A stretch of DNA of 64,000 nt from Adineta ricciae (lineage: Eukaryota > Rotifera > Eurotatoria > Adinetida > Adinetidae): positions 124,001-188,000 of the forward strand of contig CAJNOJ010000106.1 of the NCBI GenBank assembly GCA_905250025.1. The letters run 5' to 3'. The notes under the pieces were generated by a model. That model saw only the letters and a program-made list of their open reading frames with translations. It was not told the DNA's origin and ran no database searches. This document shows positions 35,901-50,376 of this stretch, piece by piece; the stretch's first letter is position 1, and every line of letters begins with the position of its first letter. Made by a program: the position numbers and the translations under genes.

Positions 35901-38900
35901 CGATGTTGGAGACAGTAAGCCAAGATTGGTAACGGATGGATCAACAGGTGTTGTTGGAACTATTGTCGAATCAGTACCATTGCTTGAAATTGATAGGTGT
36001 GGAAATGAATGATAAGAAAACACTGAAATATAGTCTTCATTAGTTTTCCTATTCGTAAACATATCAAATGTATTACTTTGTTCATGATTTGTTGGTGTTA
36101 GTAAAGAAGGTCGATGTTTAGGTGAATGTTCGTTCGATCGAGTTGATAGAATTAATGAACTAGTACGCTCATCATCATGAGTATTGATCAATTGTTTTCT
36201 CGGACGATCAAGACTACATGTCATTATATCATGAGTAAACGAATGAGTCGCACGACTATAAAGAGAAAAACACGAGTTTGTTTTGTCTTTATACAGGAAA
36301 AAGAGTCGTTTCTTACTTGAAATAAGATGTAACACCTGCGAGAAGATCTTCGTTTTGTTCGTGATTGTTATCAGTTGTATTTCCATGTTTTTCACTCCAA
36401 CATTGTTGAAGGAAGGAAGCGAGATGAGCTAAATCAAAGAGAAGTTGAATTTTTTGGCATTGAGATAATAAGAAAATGTGGTTACATTCAACGAAATTTC
36501 GAATTGTTCCGCTATGGCATTGAATACAGTAGTCAGCTTGAAGATATTTCTTCATATTTGAAAGAACTGAGTCTTTGATACAACAGAGAACATAGATTGG
36601 TGGACGTGTGATGATTGTTCCGTTGATTTCTTGATTATCATCCGCTTTTTTTGATAGATCATTCGGTAAAGTTTTCGAAAGATATTTTTCCAAATATCTA
36701 CAATTGTAGATTTAGCTTTTCTTTTGGAAAAATCGTCACTTACGTCATTGTATTGACTGCGGCTTTTCGATCGCGATCGTAGAAGAGAATAAAACCATCG
36801 AAATCGGTTAATTTCATAGCAAATAACGCATGGAATGAAATCGGAATGAATTCAATCTATGAAAAGACAAGAAAAAGTTATTTTCAAAAGAAAATTCCGT
36901 TGAATTACTTTTCGATTGTCATGATCAAGAGATGTTGTGATAATAAATGATGTATCTCCATGTTGATTCGTCGTTACGAGAGAAAATCGAGTTGCTAATT
37001 GAGAAAAAAAGATTTCGATATCATTTGTCTCTCCGCCACACATAAAACACAAGAGAATTCGAAGGTCCGTTGAACTTTTCTTGGAAAACTTTTCCTCATT
37101 CGAGAACACTTGTTCGAGTGATAACCTGAGTTGTTTAATTGAATACGAATCCGGAATGTTACTATCAGAACTACAAAACAAACACAATTCTTGACAATCA
37201 AATCAAACATCTTCACTTACCGATCAGATGTTTGAGAGTTGAGCTTCACGATTGGAATAGCTAAAAACAATCAATTTATTTTTGATGACAATCGAATGCA
37301 TTTGAATACATACTATCGATATCAAGAGAGATTTTCTTGTGAGAAACATAATCTTCCAAGATTTTCTGGCCGGTTGATGACACAATAAGGCAAGCTAAAA
37401 CAAATTTGATTTCTATCGATCTCCTAACAAAAGAGTAAACAAACGTACCATCAATTGATTGATTTTTGACATTGTTCAATGTCCATAGATTGAATGAGAA
37501 ATCATTCATAAGAGATGAATCGTTCTGAAAAGAAACAAGTTCTTCTTCGTAAAACATTTTCTTCTTCACTTACTGAAATAATTCGCAAATAATTATTCAT
37601 ATCGTTCTCATTTCCACAAAGTAGAAGATTTCTTCGAACAAACAAACAAACATGAGATTCTACTCGTTTTTCAATTGAATTCAATGTCATACCTGTGAGC
37701 AATTTTTTTCGCTGGTAATCTGGAGAAAAATTCATTCAAGATTCGAACATCCGCACATGTCTCTTCCATCGGACATCCGATTTCGAACTTTCGTTTACCG
37801 ACATTTTCATTATCATTTATTGAATTTGACTGAATTTTTCTTGTATATGGACAAAAATTATCGTCAACATGAAAGTTGTTGTTGAATAAACTTAATGTTG
37901 ATGATTTACGTCGTCGGAATGACCGTTTCCGTTCTTTGATCAATCGATTCAGATTCCGGGCTGGTGGATAGTAGATACAATCGTATAGAAAATGACAATG
38001 ACACATGATCAATCGATGACGATCAGTCTCACGATTATTCAACGCTTTGTATCTAGAAGAAAACTTCGAAAAACTTCGGAATATTTCAGCGAGTTTTACT
38101 TACCGAGGGTCATATTTTATTTGTTGAATGATTTCCTTTTCAAAAATGTCATCAATGGTTAATGTAGTGATTTTTCTATCATTAGTTGATTGATTTGTTG
38201 TTGCTGAATTCATTTGATGAAATGTATCGATAAAAATTTCTAAGGATTCGAATAGTAATTCGACAAATTTCAAACATATGGAACGATAGAGATAGGATTG
38301 ATGGAATGCAAACACACGCAAACGATCTTGAGCAGTTAATGATTCATAACATTCACGACCGAGAAAATAAACACAATCTTTTTCATATGCATGACCATAT
38401 TGAACAAGACCAGCATCGGAAAATCGATTGAGTAGTTCAAAAAACGACCGGCAATTAGATCGACGAGTTTGTTCCAATTGCCGATTGTTGATATAAGATT
38501 CAAAACAAAGGCGAGCTTCGGGTGTATCAAGTAAATCATCGGGAATGATTAATTTCGAGGAATGATTGACATTGTTTTGTTCAGCATCTGACCACATTGA
38601 TGATGGTATCACAGTTGACGAATAGCAAGGATGTTTTTGCATTTGTGAACGTACATAATCCCAATTTCTAAATAAAAATGACAATTGTACAGTGTAAGAG
38701 TATCAAATTGACATCGAGAAAATTAGTAATCATTCATCTTTCTCTCTTTGATTGATGACACGTTTCGAATATCGTCTTCGTCAAATTCCAGATTGAACTA
38801 TTCAATCACATATGTTCAATATGAAATTTTAACTCGTAATTTGCACGTTCGAACGAATGAATTCATTGAACTTTAGAATAATAAACATCTGTCGCGACTT

Positions 38901-40322
38901 CTTATTCGAAAAAAATATCATTCCTTCTGTCCTGTTTTACAATATAAGATGTAGACAAAAAAGGCGTTGTCCCGTTCTCACCTTTGATTGGTAATAATGG
39001 ACAACAATGCACTACGTTTGAAAAGGTCTCTTTGACTTTTTCTCTCAAATGTCTACCGCGTTAGTCGAGCATTTATATAGTTCTATTCACTGCTTCAATC
39101 AATCATCGTTACGAACTTTTCTTATTGAAGAGATCTTTTATATTTAAATACGAAATCAAACAAAGAATGTCGATTTTAATCACTAATATCTTATCAGTGA
39201 GAAGACTATATACTCGATTAAAAGAATTAATCTGTAATCAATGATATCTTACCTGGAAAATTTCGTTTTTTGATCTGTAATAAGTGATTCGATAATCGGA
39301 ATTAATCTTTCATCAATTAATTTCTGTCTTGCAAGTCGTTTTAGTTCTTCGATATGTTCATCATACAATCGTTCAGATTGTTCTTTGCCAAACATATCAA
39401 TGAATGTCCGAACACTTGTATGATGTTGCCAACTTTGATAAAATTTCAACCAAGATGTCGATCGGAAGTCTAAAACATGTCGCGTCAATAACGTTCGATA
39501 TTCTTCTTGAGTTACATGTTTTAATGATTGTTCATTTCGATACGCATCTTCGTATGTCGGTGGCACGAATTTCGTTAGAGAAACATTTGCATACGACACT
39601 TTCCGTGATGATAATAAACTGGGTTCATCGCACGCATAGAGTGCAAGTTCGAGAACAGCTTGGATATTGACATGTTCGTGAGCCGATGTGTGAATAATCG
39701 GTATTTGAGATAATAGTTGTGAATCGTTGGAAGGTGCACGTCGTAGAGATTGTTCGAATTGTAATGCGAGATTGGTTTGATTTTCGATGGAATCGTTCTT
39801 TGTAGTAATGATTAGTACTGGTCGACGAGTTTTGAATAAGGAATGAAGGAGAAATAAAAGATCGGAGATTTGTTTTGTGGATGACAAATCATGTATACAT
39901 AAAAAAGCATCGATCGTTACTTTATCTTTTGGAAATGCTTTCACTTGTGGATATTCGGAATCAGAGAGAAATTTTTCTTCACTTCGTAATGTTAACGATG
40001 TAATACGTTTAATGTAATTATCATATTGTTCATTATCATCGATAGCGATCGTCGAATGTTCAATTAAATGAAATAATGCTTCACGTTTTTCATCTGACCG
40101 TCGATGTTTTACTGAGCCCCAATAAAACCAAGTTGCATTTTGTTGCGAATGTGTAAGCGATTGAAATAATCGATAATTATCAATATTCGAATCAATTAAA
40201 CGTTTACATAATGACGATTTACCTGATAACGGATTAGTACTAACTACAGCAAGAGTATATGTTGGGGGTAATAAGACTGAACTGGGCAGACCGCTTGAGA
40301 CGATAGCGGCACTTTTAGACAT
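32929..40322 (-). CDS. ARHGAP35: p190 RhoGAP (ARHGAP35/ARHGAP5 type)
   Basis: GTPase-activating protein for Rho that links adhesion and Src signalling to actin. Exon 1 (start 40322) encodes the N-terminal GTPase-like domain: VVSTNPLSGKSSLCKRLIDS (P-loop GKS), QNATWFYWGSVKHRR (vertebrate p190 has HFLYWGEV), VTIDAFLCIHDLSS and IHTSAHEHVNIQAVLELALY. FF-type helical repeats follow (SVRTFIDMFGKEQSERLYDE), then HCHFLYDCIYYPPARNLNRL and a pseudo-GTPase region (DLRILLCFMCGGETNDIEIF). A long Ser-rich disordered segment spans about 34000-36300. The C-terminal RhoGAP domain has FMEKCIQYIEEYGLSVEGLY then RVSGYKNQVELVINKL, with the arginine finger in LYRVSG, and NLAVLWWPNLFQPQFPDL, ending at 32929. The full architecture identifies p190; the two vertebrate paralogues cannot be distinguished. 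Several middle exon joins are approximate. Confidence 0.88.
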
Positions 40323-41340
40323 GATATTTTATCCATTCAAGGACATGTCGAATGGATGCGTGTATTAATACGAAACGAAAGAAAAAATCTAAAAATACAG
40401 GTGAGTTATATATCGATTTCGCTTTCGATACAATCTACAGGTGTTGTTAAATAGAAAGTAATCAATTATACGATGAAATGAAGAAGAAAAAGAGAACAAT
40501 GACGCGACGCGATATTTCTATGTATTCGGAGTTGTCAATTCGCTTTTCGTCGATTTGTAATATGAGTAGAGCGAACGTGATAAATGAAAAATGAGAACAA
40601 TTCACTTCTTTACCTTCGTTAAAACATAGAAACCTTACCGAGACATTCAAATAGAAAAATAACGCTGTCAGATTTCTCTTTTCTCTTACAATTGTGAACA
40701 TCAACTAAGAAATAACTGATAGAAATGCTTGAGAATGAATGTAATCATTCAGATAAAATATTATTCTTTTCCAGATTAGTTAAATACTTAAACGTCGAAC
40801 GAGAATATGCTATGAATTAAGCCATTTATGAAGAGAATTCTTTTCGCATGCATGCATATATGCAGGCCTTTTGAAAAAAATAAAAACAAACAAAATTGTT
40901 GACAACTTCGAAAGAAACTAATCTTCTTATTGGTTAGAACATCTATCCCAAGAATATATGAATATTTTAACGATAGATGGCGCCAGACACACCGTAGATT
41001 AATTCCATGATTTCTATACGGAAATAAAAATCGTTTTTACGTTCAACTTATTATATTTACAGTTTTTAGAAGGATTTAATGGCGAAGAACTTTTCTGAAA
41101 AAAGTCCGGTTTGACAAAATCTACTGGTGATTCAGTAATGATCCTCTATTGATGAGATCGTTAACGTCACCATTCCAAAGCTCATATTACTAGCTTAGAA
41201 AAGACTTGATTGGTTCGTTGATTCACCACGATTGTAATGTATCTACATCATCTAGCTGATGCAAATTGGAAGACTCCTATGATGTCAAGGGTACATATAA
41301 ATATTTCCGACATTTCGTTATTTTTCAGATAAATTTTATC
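40323..41340. other. Divergent intergenic region between p190 RhoGAP and DARS1
   Basis: About 1 kb separating opposite start codons, presumably with both promoters. TTATTTTTCAG lies about 12 nt before the DARS1 ATG (near 41328) and may be a 5' UTR or spliced-leader acceptor. No coding signal seen. Confidence 0.45.
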
Positions 41341-43471
<2,131 letters not shown>

Positions 43472-44869
43472 AATGATGATCTGTCTCTTCTTTTTCTGAT
43501 TTTTGCTTTTACTAATCGTTTGGTTTTTATTTGTCGAACAGTTCATCTGAGACAAAAAACAAGAACAGTTAATCATTTTGTTAAACCATATAAAACTATT
43601 CAAACTAAAATTATGTCTTGCGAAAAGGACATCATTTGATAATGATCGTTGTTCATCTCGAGACACGTATGTCAAAAGAAACTAAGCTTATAGAAGAGCT
43701 TATCATTAGAATAGAAAGAAAAAAAGAGATTTTTTATTCAGATATTTGAATGAATAATGTTGACTCATTACGAGTTTGATAGAGATGTTCGCGTGTAAAT
43801 ATCAGATGAAACGAGACAGTTCATTTTTTTTTCTGTCTAATATAAACTATTCTTTTGTTCGATAGTAATCAATACTGATTTGTATTTGACAAGCGTTGTT
43901 GAATCGAGTATGTCATAGTTCTCTTTTGTTGCCTATTATTTGTCCATGCTTGTTAAACGCACGAGAATAGAAAAGAATTAGATCTAGATAGGTAAAAGCT
44001 CGTTCGATCTCTTCTCAAAGGTCACTGTATCGGTATGTTCTTCATGTCGCCGTTCATTCCTCGCGTTACTTTTTTTTTCTATTTGCGGAGAGAAAAGAAT
44101 TGCACACATATATATAGTCAAATGAGAGGAGATGCTTGTCCTTTCTTCTTCTACTTCTATATCTGCATGATAGTGTACTATTTCATAAAAAATACATTTA
44201 ATCTAGATGTTCTAATTCATGGCCGACGTTGCACTTCACTAGTTTTGACATGTAGTTACGTCATTTGAACCCTACACTTGATTAGATATCTTTGTTATGC
44301 AAAATTGATGTTTTTCTTTTCTTTTTTTATCGATTGGTATTGTTAATCTGCTGTAGGTAAGTAACAAGAGAATTTATTTTAATATTAGGGTTCTTTTTCC
44401 TGCCGGCGTGTTTCTCTTTCTTTCAAATGAGAAGGAATTGGACTGATTTCTACATGAAGAAAACAAAGCAAACTAAAATTTTATACTCGCATGATTAGTC
44501 CTTCTTCTTTTCAATGAAACTTGCTTGCTTGTTACATCTCTCGTCGTTCTTCTATTAAATATTCATTTTTTTTACTTCTGTCTAAGTTTAACAACGGCGG
44601 ACGAACGAGAGGAGAAGGTGAATAGTAGAAATAAAAGAATCGAGAGAAGAAAAGAGAAAAAAAGCGGGGTCTTAACTCTCAGTTTTTTTTTCTGTTATTC
44701 TTTCTTCCATCTTTTATCGTTAGCGTTGTATTACTCACACGCATAGACACATAAATATATATGATAATTTTGTCAGCGAATGCTAACCGACGATTATTCA
44801 TTGGAATTTTATTTATATTTAAGATTTCAAAGCGTTTTTCTGACTTTAATATGAGATAAACAATTTATC
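43472..44869. other. Intergenic region between DARS1 and RAB11FIP
   Basis: About 1.4 kb, pyrimidine-rich in places. Open frames here are low-complexity with no family resemblance. Probably the promoter of the Rab11-FIP gene. Confidence 0.45.
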
Positions 44870-47800
44870 ATGTCGCGAATGACACAACCAAATTATTGCA
44901 GTTGTACTGGTAAGGTGTAATTATACATAATTGAGGGCAAAACATTTGCGAATTCTTGTCAAATAGTACATCAAGCACGAAATTTACCGGATAAAGGCAA
45001 GAGTAATGGTAAGAGACATGACGTCAATTGAAGAAAATACATTTCATTGATTTAGGAATTGACGCCTTTTGTACGATATCAATGGGCAAAGAGAAATTTG
45101 TTACCGCTGTACGAGAAAAGACTCGTACACCTGAATGGCAAGAACAATGTGAAATGTAAGAAAATTGCTTCGATAAAGTCATGAATTTCTTTCTATTTTC
45201 TGCAGGCCAATCGTCGATGATGCTACAATTAAATTGACTGTTTATCATAATACAAAAAATGCGCTGTCAAAAGGTGATTTCGTCGGTCGGACTTATGTTT
45301 CATTACGGGATTTACAAGATTATGATCGAGTTCATCGCCGGTAAGAGATCATATATGATTGACACGATCGAATCCATTTTCTCTTTCAAGCTGGTATAAA
45401 CTTACGAATAAAGATGGCAAATCCGATAAAGAACGAGGAGAAATCGATGTGTCATTACAATTTTTCTCGAAAAATGATACCACTGGAAGTGTTTTGGATT
45501 TAGCAACGAAGAAAAAACATCTTTCCTTGAAAGATATCAAACACTCATTAGGTAAGAAAGATTAATATTCGTTTTCAATGTCTCTAAGTAAACTAAATCA
45601 CAGGAGATTTCAACTTTTCAATTCTCTTGAGGAAAACTACTAAAAAAGATTAATTCCTCTTTTTTTTGACATGTAGCAGTCGAGATTATTTTTAGCTACA
45701 ATCATCAAATAATGATTGTCAAAAGGTTTCTATTGACGAAGAGTTAATGGTGGAGAAGAAATGGAAAGCATTGCTTTATACTTCTCATGACTTTTTTCTT
45801 TTCGTTTTGTCAATAATGAGACCAAGAATCAGGTTTTTGAAGTATCGGAAAGGTACTTTTCATTGAAAACAATATTAATAATCAAGGTAGTTTTGCATTT
45901 CTCGTCTCGCGATGAAAATATTTATTCTAATCAGATCAAATTCAATTCTTTTTTAAATATTTCAGGTGGTAAATTAAAAACAGCTTCGAAGCATCGAAAG
46001 CAGGATAATTCCAGTGGTGATAACCAGGTATGTAAGTGACCTTCGCTCTCAACAGGGAAAGAAATCAAATCTACATCACTGTTTCGTGTTGTTAATAACA
46101 ATCTAAAACGATTATTTTTCAGTTAGCCGAACAGCGCCGTCGCTTAGGTGGCGGCGAGGATAGTACGTTTAACGTACGGGATTTTCTCGATGATTCAGCG
46201 TCGGAGGTGAGAGAGTTCACTGGTGGTACTATGAACAAACCTATGTATTCACATAATTCTTAGCTGTTTTTGATCAACATCTTCTTCATCTTTAATACTA
46301 ATGCACTTTGTAATTTTACTTACACGGCTTTCTTCTTTAACTATTCATTGTAGTCACAAGGTTCAGATAGATTTACGTGGGATGCTTCTTCTCTTCGAGA
46401 GGAAGATAATGGCGAGGTTTGCATTAACTATTGCTGCTTCTACTTCTTTTAACGAACTATACTGATTATTGAAGTTTTACCTGAACAACATTAAAATAAT
46501 TTATTTCCTTTTTTTCTGCTTCTAGTCGACATCATTTGCAGGATCGCATATGTCTTTGAATAGCATGTCGTACAATAATCATGCCGATTCACAACACAAA
46601 AAGGTAGGTGAAGAAATCTTTGTCACTGGTTTTACTTATGTAGATTTTTTCTATTAGTCCATGTCTTTGAATAGACGAGAGGATGATGTAAGTCAGTATT
46701 TCTCGTTTCCGATCATATGCACGTATTCGTATTCATTGTTCTCTTTTTGATTACTGCATTCATTTAAAAGATCTGCATGTACGGTTTTTTTCCTTCAATA
46801 TTTATTTTTACCGCTTAAGTAAAAGATTTTCTTGAGGGTATATGTATGTATGTGTGGGTGGGTTTCGTACCTATTCTTTCCGAGATAGTTCGACCGATTT
46901 TCGATCTCCTGGTTATCTTTTATCATTGGGTTAGAACTAGCAAATGAAACGTATCTTTTTAACAGATAAATCGAGCACCAAGCAGTGGACTCGGCTCGAT
47001 CTTAGGTTCAGGAACGCCACATTCATCACGTCGTTCGATTACATCTGATTATGACACGTCATCAATACTTGATTCAGCATCGATGTATGGTGGAGAAGAA
47101 CCGTCTACCCCATCGCCACCAGTTCGTTCACAGATTCAACAACAACGTGAAGTCTATGTTGGCGACGAACTACCGCCACGAAGTAGTTCGACTCGGAAAA
47201 AATCGAAAGAACCATCACCTTCAACAACATTACCAACTATTGTTACACCAAAAACAACAGATAACTCTCCGCCGCTACGAACCACAGAACATAGCCGAAG
47301 TTTCTCAGTCACAGGCGATGATATCGAAGCTGCCTTCGATGCAATTAATGATTATAAATCATCGCTTAACGATTCGAAAGACTACGAAAACTCAACAAAC
47401 GATTCTTTATTCGGTTTATCCACAATACAAGAAGCGGCCGACACGGATGAAGTTAATCACGGCACTAGTTCGTCAAAAACACACTACGATGAAGGCATTG
47501 ACGATATTGATTTTGACAAGTGTTTCAATAGATATAAACAACAACAAAATCAAACGAAAATCATCGAAGAAAAACCGCCAAAAAGATCCGCTCCGTCCAC
47601 ACCTGTGCATCAAAAACCGTCCGAACCGAAATCGACTCGACATTCCAATGAATCGACACATTCGCCATCCATTCACATAGATGATATTCGCACTCCATTG
47701 GCAACTATCACAACACCGAAACTTAACTCAACTCCGACACCTACCATTATTTCGTCTCCAAGGCTAAAAGATACGATTGAAAACAATCTCGACGATCCCA

Positions 47801-49249
47801 ATGATTCTGGTGATGAAGATGTAGATGAACTATTGGGTAAACTAGAGGTAAGTATCTTTTCGTCATTCATACACGCACACACATACATACATACACATAC
47901 ATATAACTCCTAGTAATACTGCTAAATCTTCTTCCTCTTCTTGCAAAATATTTAATCATTTTTTTGTGTCTCATAAAAATGCACGTAGATTTTGTATGAT
48001 AACTCACCGTTTTCTAGAATGCTTGCTTCGTCCATTGCTTTATATATGTGCGTGTCTGTCTGTGTGCGTGTTGTCGGAAAGCTGAAAACACATAAAGCGA
48101 ACCTAATTTCATTTAGCGCATGTCCAGCATACGTTCTTCGGTGAAACGAAAGATTCAACCCAAAGACGATATAATGCAACAATCATTTTCTGAGGTAAAC
48201 TTATTCAGTATTTCCTTTACTTTCATGTCTAAAAGAAACCCACTTGCGACCCTTTTTTTTCACTGTGATCACGAACTCTTCTTATTGAGAACAATTGTCT
48301 ATGTATTTCCAGCAATTGTCCTCTGACTTTCAACATCGTCCGATGAATTTGAAGTATTCAACACTTCAAACAAATAGAAAAGTCCAAAGTCGAGTTTTAT
48401 CATTTGATGATATCGATGATATAGCTACACCAAGTATCGAAGTCAATACTTCTCATGTTGTAAGAATAAATGCATGAAATTCTAGTCAAAGACGACGTAT
48501 TTAACTATCTATACATATAATTTTCGATTTTGTCCCCATTTATATGCATGTCATGACGGATCGCTCTCGATATCTTTTTTTTAATCATCGCATGTTCATG
48601 TTCTCATTGTTGTGTTGTATCCGAAATTGACTTTGAGATTTGGATTTTTTCCAACTGATCTTAAACGAATGTTTCTTTTAGCTTGATCCACCAAGTAATA
48701 ATAATAATAATCCATTTTCAAATGGTTTCTCACCGAATCAATCGTCGCCATATATGCATCGAAATGATCGAAATAGTAGTACGACATTACCAGATATTGT
48801 TGGTGAGCAATCATCGAAAAGTAATATGAATTTTTCAGTAGTTCAAACGTTTGTTGTGTGTTTTCGAAAGATTTACGACAAGGTCCCAATCGAAGCTCAG
48901 TCTCGTCGACAATTTCAAATACGAAAAAAGCGAATGATAATGGTCTATGCGTGCTTGGATATGATAATGTCAAAAGTGCACCTATTCATACAAAAGTTCG
49001 TCAAGAACTGGACTATCTCGATCGTGAAGTAACTAGAATTTTTCCGTTTCCATTTTCCATAACAAGACACAAAACTCGTTTTAGGAACTTCTTCATGTCA
49101 TCGCTTACCAATCGGATCTATTGAAAAAACGTGATACACGATTGAAAGACTTAGAAAATTACACCGACAGTCTGCTAGTTAAAATTCTTGAACAATGTCC
49201 ATCAATACTTCAAGTAGGAACATCTTCATCAACATCAAAATCTCGTTAA
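44870..49249 (+). CDS. RAB11FIP: Class I Rab11 family-interacting protein
   Basis: Rab11 effector that directs recycling-endosome traffic. Exons 1-5 encode a C2 domain (VHQARNLPDKGKSNGIDAFC, TISMGKEKFVTAVREKTRTP, then WYKLTNKDGKSDKERGEIDV), closely like RAB11FIP1/2/5, where KDKERGEIEVDIQF is diagnostic. A chain of short phase-compatible exons follows, including a 30-nt one (46658-46687, SMSLNRREDD), then a large Ser/Pro/Thr-rich disordered exon ending near 47850. An exon at about 48682-48800 carries an NPF motif in NNNNPFSNGFSPNQ, the EH-domain ligand found in RAB11FIP2. The last exon, up to 49249, gives the Rab11-binding amphipathic helix (HVIAYQSDLLKKRDTRLKDL, then ENYTDSLLVKILEQCPSIL), equivalent to the FIP-RBD. 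Many cassette-sized exons suggest alternative splicing. The join around 48800-48860 is uncertain. Confidence 0.88.
47871..47905. repeat. CA/CATA microsatellite in a RAB11FIP intron
   Basis: Runs of CACACA and CATACATA just after the donor of the large disordered exon. Confidence 0.8.
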
Positions 49250-49849
49250 TTCTCACAGTCACATGCTTTCACTAATTCTTTTCTTTTTTTGCCTATTAAT
49301 GTCGCTCACATTGTGCACACACAACATTCGCTGCTATAGTTAACTCTGCGCTTCTTCTCATCGACGTAGTGTCTTTGTTGATGTTATATGATGATCACCA
49401 TCGTTGTATCCTATTCTAGAACGGACCTATCAAATACAACAGCAAATAAATTTTACAATGCGAACGTGAGCGTCTGTACACTTGTTCATAATATCAGGGA
49501 GCAGTCGTATGGTTCTATCACAAAGTTCATTTTCTTGCTGCGATCTTTTTTTTGTTATAACCTGTGAAAGAAATGGATCTACTGTTCTACTTTGCCGAGC
49601 CGGTGTTATTTTTTGTTCGAAAATATTCAGTTGTGCCTCTTTTTCTGTATATACATTTTATTATTCTTTAATTAATATCTTTCTCTTCTTTTCATATAAA
49701 TACACTCTATCACTATATGATATTTATTATTGAGCTCCTTTTTTAATTTGTGTATGAATAATTATCCTTTCAGCTTTTCTTGTCTAGTTATTCACTCTTA
49801 TCCTTATCTTTCTCTTCTTTTCGAATACACATGTTGTGACAAACTCGTC
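49250..49849. other. Intergenic region after RAB11FIP
   Basis: Pyrimidine-rich 3' flank of RAB11FIP. No gene or repeat recognised before the decayed ABI copy. Confidence 0.5.
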
Positions 49850-50150
49850 ACAAGAAGAATTCTCTGAATGACTCGTTCATTTTGTTTCATTCCCTAATAA
49901 ACTGATTCATTCGTATGAGAACATTCATCATGGAACTCTCTTTGAAAGTAAATCACGTGTTTACGAAGGACTATGCCGTCAAAGCAGTGAAGCTTTGCCA
50001 TTTTTACATGAATTTCCACCAAATGCTCTTCTGTCTCAGTTAGCAAGTGTTGCTTATCAGATCAACACATCATTTCTATATTTATTACATTAACAATGAT
50101 AAGATTTATAACCAAAATGAGCGTTTTGAGTAACAAAAAACGCGATACAA
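49850..50150 (+). pseudogene. Degenerate partial duplicate of the ABI 5' end
   Basis: This stretch resembles 50295-50745, the promoter-proximal part and first exons of the adjacent ABI gene. Shared landmarks, in the same order, are CAAGAAGAATTC, TGATTCATTCGTATGAG, TTCATCATGGAAC, AAATCACGTGTTTACGAAG, CAAAGCAGTGAAGCTTTGCC (ABI: caagcagtaaagttttgcc) and the exon 2 start CAGTTAGCAAGTGTTGCTTA with TCAGATCAACAC. Most of exon 1 between the ATG and AAATCACG has been lost, the intron region has diverged, and the copy runs into stop codons shortly after (LLH-stop). No SH3 part follows. It is therefore a broken tandem duplicate about 450 nt upstream of its parent. Confidence 0.85.
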
Positions 50151-50376
50151 AAAATACTACCAAGAAGAGACAACAGCGCTGAAACGAGAAATGAATTCTT
50201 AACAGTTGATGGATGGACATTGTTATTGAACGCCCTCTTCTTCCTCAATGAAGAGGTCACATATATGTGCGCGGACAGAGCAATGGCAATCGATCACAAG
50301 AAGAATTCGTTATATGAGTCATTCATTTTGTTTCTTTCTCCATTGGATTGATTCATTCGTATGAGCAAAATTCATC

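Noticed and set aside
39404-39670. 88-residue plus-strand open frame
   Set aside because: Antisense to the p190 RhoGAP first exon, which is strongly supported.
46845-46866. TGTGTGGGTGGG run as a possible telomere-like repeat
   Set aside because: Only a few G-rich units inside a RAB11FIP intron, not a tandem array.
47051-47680. 209-residue plus-strand open frame
   Set aside because: Lies in a different frame of the large RAB11FIP exon; composition (Arg, His, Asn rich) is that of a shadow frame, while the other frame joins properly to neighbouring exons.
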